The translations under genes were made by a program, and so were the position numbers. The notes beneath the pieces are model-generated. The model saw nothing but the letters and a program-made list of their open reading frames with translations, was not told the DNA's origin and did not search any database. From Folioceros fuciformis (taxonomy: Eukaryota > Anthocerotophyta > Anthocerotopsida > Anthocerotales), in assembly GCA_049999805.1 (NCBI GenBank), contig JBNGIO010006370.1:59329-117074 (forward strand): a stretch of 57,746 nt of DNA, written 5' to 3'. This document shows, in pieces, positions 42,696 to 50,415 of this stretch; the first letter of the stretch is position 1, and each line of letters opens with the position of its first letter.

Positions 42696-45600
42696 ATGGG
42701 CGTAGTATGGCATCCGGATCCGGTATGGGCCCAGCAAATTGGTGGCTGTACAGGGATTCTAGCAGGGGCTCCCGCTCATCTCACCGGGGGAAGTGAACAG
42801 GTGCTAAACAACCAAGCTTCCAGGTGGAGGAGTGAAAGGAATCCAACACGTCCCAGAAGATGGAGGACTGGAGATGGATTTTCCAGCGATGGTGGTGGTG
42901 ACCAGGGCGAGGAGCTTTTATTTCGACGATTGTTTCTGGAACCTGCCATGTGGTGGGATAACAGGCGAGGAAGGAAGTGTTCCCGTTCCCCTCACTTTCG
43001 GCGTAAGGGGTCCGGCGAGGTCCTCTGGTTAGACAACATGGAGAAGCCAGCTTTGGTGGATGAGCAGCTTGTTTCTTTGGACGTGCAGGTTGTTCATGGT
43101 GTCTCTGCTCCGCAATCGAGCTTTTCGGATAATCCTGAGACGGGCAGGCGTGCAGGATCGAAAATGTTGAGCACGTTATGTCAGCAGGGGAGGCTCAACG
43201 AGGCCGTGGGAGCTCTGGAAGCTCTGGTGCAGACAGATTTCCCTGTTTCTCCTTCACTCTTTTATAGTGTTATCAAACTGTGTACAGTCAAGAGGGACAT
43301 GGTTGTGGGGCGACGAGTTCATAATCTCACTGTAAGACTCGGGTACGAGTCTAACACGTACTTGGGGAACCATATCGTGCGCATGTATGCCTGTGGAGAT
43401 AGGCTACAGGAGGCCATGGATGTGTTCACCAGGGTGGAGAGACCAGATGCCTTCATGTGGTTTTCCATCATCTCGGCACATGCTAAACATGGGAAGCCTA
43501 ATGAGGCCATACGACTATATCATGAGATGCGGGGCTCAGGTGTGAAAGCAAACGCTCATGTCTTTGTAGCAGTCCTTCAAGCATGTGCATTTGCTGTGGA
43601 CTTAGAAGCTGGCAGACACGTGCACTACGATGTGCTTCATAGCGGCCTTCCGCCTAACGTGTTTGTTGGCAATTGCCTGGTGGACATGTATGCAAAGTGT
43701 GGGGAGCTGGAAGATGCACGCAGAGTCTTTGACCGCATGGCCACAAAGGATGTGGTGACATGGACGTCCCTGATAGCTGGGTATGCAAAGCATGGGCTCG
43801 GCCAGGAGGCGCTTCTTCTGTATGAACAAATGGAGCAGGAGGGCCTGATTGTGGCGAACCATGTGACTTTTTCCTGCCTCCTGAGGGCCTGTGCAATCGC
43901 CGGGGCTTTGCAGAAGGGCAGGGAGCTGCACTTGCAGATCGTGGAAAGAGGACAGCTCAATAACATACTAGTAGGTAACAGTCTGGTGGACATGTATGCA
44001 AAATGCGGGGAATTGGGAGACGCACGCAGGGTGTTCGACAACTTGGCTAGAAAGGATGTGGTGACATGGACAGCCTTAATAGCTGGGTATGCAAATCATG
44101 GGCTTGGGCTAGAGGCGCTTGCTCTGTATGGACGTATGGAGCAAGAGGGTTTGATTGTGGCTGACCATGTTACTTTTGCTTGTCTTCTGAAGGCCTGTGC
44201 AAGCTTAGGTGCCTTACAGAAGGGCAGGCAGCTGCATTCACTCATTGTGGAAAGGGGACAGCTGGATAATGTATTGGTGGGCAATACCTTGGTGGACATG
44301 TATGCGAAATGTGGCGAAATGAAAGAGGCTCGTAGGGTTTTTGACAACATGCTATCAAAAAATGTGGTGACGTGGACGTCCCTAATTGCTGGGTATGCGC
44401 AGCAAGGGCTTGCACAAGAGGCCCTTTTGCTGTATGGACTTATGGAGCACGAAGGCGTGATTGTGGGTGACGAGGTTACTTTTGCTTGCCTTCTGAAGGC
44501 CTGCGCGAGTGCTGGTGCCTTGCAGAAAGGCAGGCAGCTGCACTCACAGATTGTGGAAAGAGGCCAGTTGGACAACATCGTTCTGGCCAACTGCCTGGTG
44601 GACATGTATGGAAAATGTGGTGAACTGAAAACTGCGCGCCAAGTTTTTGACAGCTTGACAACGAAAAATGTGGTGACTTGGAATGCTCTAATTGCAGGGT
44701 ATGCAAACCATGGGCTTGCTCAAGAGGCGCTTGCTCTGCATGAACAAATGGAGAATGGGGGCCTGATTGTTGCTGATCATGTTACTTTCACTTGCCTTCT
44801 GAAGGCCTGTGCAAGTGCTGGTGCCTTACAGAAGGGCAGGGAGCTGCACTCACAGATTGTGGAGAGGGGTCAGCTAGATAACCTGGTGGTGGGCAATTGC
44901 CTTGTGGACATGTATGCAAAATGTGGTGAATTGGAGGATGCTCGCAGGGTATTTGAGAGCTTAAGCACGAAGGACGTGGTAACATGGACGGCCCTCATTG
45001 CTGGGTATTCACAGCAAGGTCTCGGGCAAGAGGCGCTTGCCCTGTATGGACAAATGGAACAGGAGGGCCTGATTGTGGCAGACCATGTTACGTTTGCTTG
45101 CCTTCTGCAGGCGTGTGCAAATGCTGGTGCCCTACAGAAGGGCAGGCAATTGCACTCACAGATAGTAGAAAGAGGAGAGCTAGATAAAAAACTTATGGGT
45201 GCTTGCCTAGTGGATATGTATGCGAAGTGTGGCGAGCTAGAAGATGCACGCAGAGTCTTTGAAAGCTTGGTTGCAAAGGATGTGGTGACATGGACGGCCC
45301 TGATTGGCGGGTTTGGTGCTTGTGATGAAGGTCATGACGCACTAGCCTGTTTTGAGGAGATGTTAGTCGCTGGTGTTGAGCCCGATGAAGCCACTTTTAC
45401 TTGTGTTCTAGTAGCATGCAGTCATGAGGGACTGGTGAATGAGGGTCGCCAACACTTCGATTCCATGGTCGAACGACATGGCATCACACCCAGTGTTGAG
45501 CACTACAACTGCATGATTGATCTTCTTGGGCGTGCAGGCCACTTAGATGAGGCTGAGACCATGCTATTATCGTGCGAGGTCCAAAACAATCCCGTGGGAT

Positions 45601-46196
45601 TGACATCTTTGTTGAATGCTTGCAAAACTCACGGGGACATTAAGAGAGCAGCGCGGTGTTTTGAAAGTCTCGTTCGGCTGGAGCCTCAGAGTGCATCCGC
45701 ATACGTGCTCATGGCTAACACCTATGCAGATGCAGGAAGATGGGCCGATGTAGACAGGATCGAGGCACAGAGGATGGTAGCAGGAGCCAACAAGAAACCT
45801 GCTGTGGCGGGCATCGAGGTGAATAAGCAGGTACATACATTCCTGGTCGGGCAAATAAGAGATGATCTGGCGCTCAAGGTAGAGACCGCGAATGCTCGAC
45901 TGAAGCAGGAAGGGGGCCATGTACCACAGACAAAGCTGGTGTTGAAGCCACTGTCTGAGAAGGAAAAGGAAGATTCGCTGTGTGGGCATGCCGAGAAGCT
46001 AGCGCTGGCCTTTGGCCTGTTGAACACTCCTGGTGGCACGCCTCTGGTGGTAACCAAGAATCTGCGCATGTGCAGCGACTGCCACAGTTCCACGGAGATC
46101 ATGTCAAGGGTTGAAAGTAGAGACATTGTTGTAAGGGATGGGTACCGTGTGCATCGATTTGCAAATGGTTGTTGCAGCTGTAAGGGCCGACCTTGA
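42696..46196 (+). CDS. Long DYW:KP-class PPR protein with PDF-like module and duplicated PLS triplets
   Basis: 1,166 aa, intronless. The N-terminus (WHPDPVWAQQIGG) is shared with the PPR gene at 50.4 kb. A PDF-like module spans residues 75-125 (LFRRLFLEPAMWWDNR, SPHFRRK, EVLWLDN), with PHF instead of PDF. The PPR array then includes six successive triplets of about 102 residues, very similar to each other (VVTWTALIAGY..., GALQKGRQLHSQIVERGQLD, LVDMYAKCGELEDARRVF). E1/E2 holds KKPAVAGIEVNKQVHTF. The deaminase has HAE at 1098-1100 and CSDCH at 1126-1130, and ends CSCKGRP. It is a predicted organelle U-to-C editing factor. The extra triplets suggest recent tandem growth of the RNA-binding surface. 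Confidence 0.94.
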   Translation: MGVVWHPDPVWAQQIGGCTGILAGAPAHLTGGSEQVLNNQASRWRSERNPTRPRRWRTGDGFSSDGGGDQGEELLFRRLFLEPAMWWDNRRGRKCSRSPHFRRKGSGEVLWLDNMEKPALVDEQLVSLDVQVVHGVSAPQSSFSDNPETGRRAGSKMLSTLCQQGRLNEAVGALEALVQTDFPVSPSLFYSVIKLCTVKRDMVVGRRVHNLTVRLGYESNTYLGNHIVRMYACGDRLQEAMDVFTRVERPDAFMWFSIISAHAKHGKPNEAIRLYHEMRGSGVKANAHVFVAVLQACAFAVDLEAGRHVHYDVLHSGLPPNVFVGNCLVDMYAKCGELEDARRVFDRMATKDVVTWTSLIAGYAKHGLGQEALLLYEQMEQEGLIVANHVTFSCLLRACAIAGALQKGRELHLQIVERGQLNNILVGNSLVDMYAKCGELGDARRVFDNLARKDVVTWTALIAGYANHGLGLEALALYGRMEQEGLIVADHVTFACLLKACASLGALQKGRQLHSLIVERGQLDNVLVGNTLVDMYAKCGEMKEARRVFDNMLSKNVVTWTSLIAGYAQQGLAQEALLLYGLMEHEGVIVGDEVTFACLLKACASAGALQKGRQLHSQIVERGQLDNIVLANCLVDMYGKCGELKTARQVFDSLTTKNVVTWNALIAGYANHGLAQEALALHEQMENGGLIVADHVTFTCLLKACASAGALQKGRELHSQIVERGQLDNLVVGNCLVDMYAKCGELEDARRVFESLSTKDVVTWTALIAGYSQQGLGQEALALYGQMEQEGLIVADHVTFACLLQACANAGALQKGRQLHSQIVERGELDKKLMGACLVDMYAKCGELEDARRVFESLVAKDVVTWTALIGGFGACDEGHDALACFEEMLVAGVEPDEATFTCVLVACSHEGLVNEGRQHFDSMVERHGITPSVEHYNCMIDLLGRAGHLDEAETMLLSCEVQNNPVGLTSLLNACKTHGDIKRAARCFESLVRLEPQSASAYVLMANTYADAGRWADVDRIEAQRMVAGANKKPAVAGIEVNKQVHTFLVGQIRDDLALKVETANARLKQEGGHVPQTKLVLKPLSEKEKEDSLCGHAEKLALAFGLLNTPGGTPLVVTKNLRMCSDCHSSTEIMSRVESRDIVVRDGYRVHRFANGCCSCKGRP

Positions 46197-47324
46197 GAGC
46201 AAAGAAGAGGTCAGCAGGTAAAAAACCATCTCCACGTGGCAGTGGGTGTATGCAACGTGCCCTCCCTCCTGTGACACACTTAACTTAAGCATTCAGATTA
46301 TGATCCCGGTACTATTATACAAATGATGATCTCTTTTCTAAGCTTTTTCTATTTTACTCATCGATCACCATGTGGTTGTTGTAAGTTCACTACGACGTAA
46401 ATTAGGGTTCAAAGTTCATGTACAATAATATAATTATATCCTTATTATATTTATTAAGCTATTGTAGAACACAATCAGTTTGTATTTTTAAATTTTCCAA
46501 TGTGGAAGAATGGTCCGGCGTAAGATTCTTCCTCTAACGGCTATTACACACTTGTACTACTATTTATCGTGCATTTAAGTTGTGCAATGTCACTCTCCAC
46601 TTGACGCTTATATTATGCATGTCTCCATTGCACCCTCGTTTATATAGTCTTTATTTCGCACTCCTTGAGATACTCTTGTTATCGCCGGCTCTTTTATGAA
46701 GAATGCTTGTCCCTTGTCTTTGTCATCCTGTTGACAATATTGCTGCTTATCGGGGTGCAAGTAGCTTTTATCATCACCACCATGCAAGAGAATCCACCAA
46801 CTTGATACATGAGCTTCTCTTCTCATCACTTGTCCTCGAAGAGAGTTGTACAAGCTCGACATACGACCTTATCATCACATGAAGCCACACAAGCGTGACC
46901 TATTACCTCTATTTATAGAGAGTGGGTGACTATCTACATTCTTCTCTCTTGTTGGGACACAAATTTGGCCTCGGGCTCATATTTCTATGTGTACAGAGTG
47001 AGCCACTGTTTACATGCTTCTCTCCCTCTTGGATAGGGCACAACAACGTTATAAGCTCTATTACAAATTTGATGGAGGGTTTAGGGTTTAGAGCATCATT
47101 AAATATGATAGACATCTTGTGTTTAGCTTATTTCTAGCTACAAGGCAATAGAGAAAAGATATTGTGCTTGTATCATGTTAAGAGATGTATCTTCTTCTCC
47201 ATTCTCTTTGGATTTGTGTTCTTTCTTTCATCAATAGGAATAGATTACTAGCTAGCAATACTACTTGATTTACATACTTTTGTGCACCCTTCTATTTTCA
47301 AAATTCCATTCCAGGCTATTAAGA
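46197..47324. other. Intergenic and GDSL gene upstream region
   Basis: AT-rich with no gene seen. A telobox-like GGGTTTAGGGTTTAGAG lies at about 47,076-47,092, some 235 bp before the GDSL start; such elements occur in plant promoters, but the role here is unproven. Confidence 0.45.
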
Positions 47325-49634
47325 ATGGGTGTGAAAATGAATGACCTCATTGCAGCATTGATATTGTTGCAAATGTTGGGAAATACTATGGGAAGCAGAG
47401 ATGTAACCATGAAGATGATCGTATTTGGAGACTCATTTGTTGATATTGGCAATAATAACTACAGGAACACAATTGGCATTGCTAGAGCAGATTTCCCACC
47501 ATATGGTACTGATTTCATTGGTGGTAGGGCTACAGGAAGGCATTCTAATGGCATGCTTATTGTAGACATGTTGGCTGCTAAATCAAAATTCCATTCTTAC
47601 CCACCTCCATACCTTAATGCAAGTCATACAACTTATATTACAGGTCCTGGAGTCAATTTGGCATCCGCATGTTCTGGGCTCCTAAATAATACTGGTCACC
47701 AATATGGCAAGGTGATTCCGTTATCTGAACAACTTTTATTATTCAAGAGTGATATCTTGACTGCGGTAAGAGCTTCTATTGGATACCACGATAGTATTAC
47801 TCTTGTTAAACAAACCTTGTTCCATATATCAGTAGGGACAAATGATGTAGCAGAACATGTGATGTCAGGCCATAAACTAGATGATGAATTTAGAAATAAC
47901 CTACTTGGTAATTATACATGCTTTCTTCAAAATTTGTATAGTTTGGGTGCTCGATTTTTTTCTCTAACAGATATTCCAGCACTTGGCTGTACCCCTCATA
48001 TGAGAGCAAGATTCAAACCAACAGACAATACAATGTGTGTCTCCTTTTTGAACGAATGGGTTCACAACTTCAACAAGGAGCTTGAAATCAAGCTTGACCA
48101 ATTTCAATTAGAATTTTCAGAGTCGAAGATTCACATTGCACCGTTATTTAATGTAACAAATCATGTATCCCATAATCCTGTCAAACATGGATTTACTAAG
48201 AATGAGGCTTGTTGTGGAGCAGGATTATACAATGGTGAGCATAGATGCAATATTTCTTCAAACATTTGCAATGACACTGGTGATTATGTGTGGTTTGATG
48301 CATTGCATCCAAGTGAGCACACAAACAGATTAATATCAAATGCAATGTGGAAGTGTAAGCATAATGCTTCAAATACCAATTCGTCACGTCTATCAACTAT
48401 TGAACACTTAATTGATCTTATAATTGATTTCATACAACAAATAGATGGTGTTAAGGGCAGCTCTCCATCACCGAGTTTGGCTCCTGATAACAATAATAAA
48501 GGAGACACAATACTTACAAATGCAACTAAAAGTGGAGGTGATATGGCTCCTTCAAATTTGCATGATCCTTCCTTTGATGAAGGGTCTCCAGAGCCGGATC
48601 CGTATTGGTTTGATGAAGGGTCTCCTGTGCCAGATCCGTATGATGATTATAGTGATATATCTCCAAAAGCTTCTCCTTCAAATATGCCCGATCCTGATTA
48701 TGATGATGTACCTCCTAAGCCAGATCCAAATGGTAATTCTCCATCGAAGACACCTTCACAGTATGAGCCTTCGCAAGCTCCTTCTCAGGATAAGTCTCCC
48801 CATCCGCAAGCTCCTTCTCAACATGAGTCTCCACATCCACAAGCTCCTTCTTATGAGAAGCCTCAACATGGTTCTTCAGAGGCTCCTTCTCATGACAAGC
48901 CTCAACATGGTTCTTCAGAGGCTCCTTCTCATGACAAGCCTCAACATGGCTCTTCACAAGATCCTCCTCATGACAAGCCTCAACATGGTTCTTCAGAGGC
49001 TCCTTCTCATGACAAGCCTCAACATGGTTCTTCACAGGCTCCTTCTCAGGACAAGCCTCAACATGATTCTTCACACGCTCCTTCTTATGACAAGCCTCAA
49101 CATGATCCCCAGCAGGATAAGCCTTCACGAGCTCCTGATTGGAATGAGCCTCCACAAGCTCCCCAACGGGATAAGCCTACACAAGCTCCTCATTGGAATG
49201 AGCCTCCACAAGCTCCCCAGCGGGATAAGCCTACACAAGCTCCTCATTGGGATGAGCCTCCACAAGCTCCCCAACAGGATAAGCCTGCACAAGGTCCTCA
49301 TTGGTACGAGCCTCCACAAGATCCCCAGCAGGATAAGCCTGCACAAGCTCCTCATTGGGATGAGCCTCCACGAGATCCGCAGCGGGATAAGCCTGCACAA
49401 GCTCCTCATTGGGATGAGCCTTCAGAGACTCCCTCCCAAGACAAGCCTTTACATAATCCTCCCCCTCTTTTGTCACAAGATCCTTCAAAAAGTTTTCCCT
49501 CTTGTGTAGCACTTAACAATTCAAAAGATTATGGTCTCTTGCGGTATTATGGAAAGGCCAATCCTCGTGCTAAGCCGTTCTTGATTTTAATCATAGTTGC
49601 AATAGTTGAGGTTCTGACTCATTCTCTATTTTAA
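47325..49634 (+). CDS. Secreted GDSL esterase/lipase with long Pro-rich repeat tail
   Basis: 769 aa from the first ATG, which is followed by a good signal peptide (MNDLIAALILLQMLGNTMGS). Catalytic blocks: GDSFVDIGNNN with the nucleophile Ser37, GTND at 171-174, and DALHP with Asp325 and His328. Conserved Cys residues (ALGC, ACCGAG) are present. The catalytic domain ends near residue 370. A tail of about 350 residues follows, rich in Pro, Ser, His and Gln, built of 13-residue (APSHDKPQHGSSE) and then 18-residue (APHWDEPPQAPQQDKPAQ) repeats. The last 20 residues (KPFLILIIVAIVEVLTHSLF) form a hydrophobic end like a GPI signal or membrane anchor. It is likely a cell-wall or plasma-membrane-linked lipid/ester hydrolase. 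It is intronless, while many relatives have introns. Confidence 0.9.
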   Translation: MGVKMNDLIAALILLQMLGNTMGSRDVTMKMIVFGDSFVDIGNNNYRNTIGIARADFPPYGTDFIGGRATGRHSNGMLIVDMLAAKSKFHSYPPPYLNASHTTYITGPGVNLASACSGLLNNTGHQYGKVIPLSEQLLLFKSDILTAVRASIGYHDSITLVKQTLFHISVGTNDVAEHVMSGHKLDDEFRNNLLGNYTCFLQNLYSLGARFFSLTDIPALGCTPHMRARFKPTDNTMCVSFLNEWVHNFNKELEIKLDQFQLEFSESKIHIAPLFNVTNHVSHNPVKHGFTKNEACCGAGLYNGEHRCNISSNICNDTGDYVWFDALHPSEHTNRLISNAMWKCKHNASNTNSSRLSTIEHLIDLIIDFIQQIDGVKGSSPSPSLAPDNNNKGDTILTNATKSGGDMAPSNLHDPSFDEGSPEPDPYWFDEGSPVPDPYDDYSDISPKASPSNMPDPDYDDVPPKPDPNGNSPSKTPSQYEPSQAPSQDKSPHPQAPSQHESPHPQAPSYEKPQHGSSEAPSHDKPQHGSSEAPSHDKPQHGSSQDPPHDKPQHGSSEAPSHDKPQHGSSQAPSQDKPQHDSSHAPSYDKPQHDPQQDKPSRAPDWNEPPQAPQRDKPTQAPHWNEPPQAPQRDKPTQAPHWDEPPQAPQQDKPAQGPHWYEPPQDPQQDKPAQAPHWDEPPRDPQRDKPAQAPHWDEPSETPSQDKPLHNPPPLLSQDPSKSFPSCVALNNSKDYGLLRYYGKANPRAKPFLILIIVAIVEVLTHSLF
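48846..49110 (+). repeat. 39-bp coding minisatellite (13-aa unit)
   Basis: About six to seven in-frame copies of a unit encoding APSHDKPQHGSSE within the GDSL protein tail. The first copies are almost identical at the DNA level. Confidence 0.9.
49130..49425 (+). repeat. 54-bp coding minisatellite (18-aa unit)
   Basis: About five to six in-frame copies of a unit encoding APHWDEPPQAPQQDKPAQ, directly after the 13-aa array. Confidence 0.9.
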
Positions 49635-49691
49635 TTATAGTTGCAATAAATGAGGTTGTGAGTCATTCTCTATTTTAATCATAGATGCAAT
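49584..49691 (+). repeat. 44-bp tandem repeat spanning the GDSL stop codon
   Basis: Units starting ATTTTAATCATAGTTGCAAT at 49,584, 49,628 and (partial) 49,672. The first unit encodes the hydrophobic C-terminus; the stop at 49,632-49,634 lies in the second. Confidence 0.9.
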
Positions 49692-50415
49692 ACCTTTAAG
49701 TACTATACCATTGTTTTGAATTCATGCACATGGAACATTGGAGTTCAAAATTCATGGACCCCATCGTTATTTTAAGTTTATTAAGTTATGCATGTTAGTG
49801 TTGGTGGAACACAATCAACAATCTAGGCGCACAAGTCAAGTCACCTGGTTATGGGGATTGGGACTAGTGACCATGTCCCTTGCATTGTCCAGGACACTAT
49901 TATATGTAGACTTTATTACATTAAAAAGGATGTGGAAAGAATCTATCTACTTGAATAGAATGCAAGTGAGAATAATCGATAATAAATAACTATCTTATAA
50001 TTGCTTCCTACATAGAGCATATCAAAATCTTCTTCATTGGCAAATCATTGAGAGTATCATTGCTTGAAGAATAAAATTAGCCTCCCTCTAGCTTGCATCA
50101 AGACTTTGGACGTACAGCCCGAAAGGAACCCGCAAAAGCGTTGTGGGAGCCCTTGGAAAGGGTTGTTTGAGACTTTGGATAGATTTGTGGATACTTAAAT
50201 GACGCTTAAATGAAAGTGTGTGGTAGAAATGGCTGGCCTAAGTACATGTAGCTTTCACACCGAGTGCAGAATTCCATATGGAAAATTTCATACAACTGAA
50301 CTGAAGTAGCCACTGACTTTAGACTTCTTGATGGGCTGATGCCCGGGGCGAGCAGGCAACCGCGATCGCACACTTCTTGTGCCTCTCGGCGTCAGAGAGA
50401 GCGGGTACATGTGTG
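49692..50415. other. Intergenic, no gene seen
   Basis: AT-rich 3' flank of the GDSL gene, then the upstream region of the PPR gene. Nothing recognisable. Confidence 0.5.

Noticed and set aside
42832-46126. Many opposite-strand and alternate-frame open frames within the PPR genes
   Set aside because: They mirror the repeats of the PPR reading frame (for example CSCLPFCKAPALAQA antisense of the L motif) and have no independent domains.
48445-49509. Long alternate frames over the GDSL repeat tail (Leu/Met-rich plus-strand frame and antisense frames)
   Set aside because: A stop-free repeat unit with a length divisible by three opens other frames automatically; only the GDSL frame has a signal peptide and catalytic motifs.
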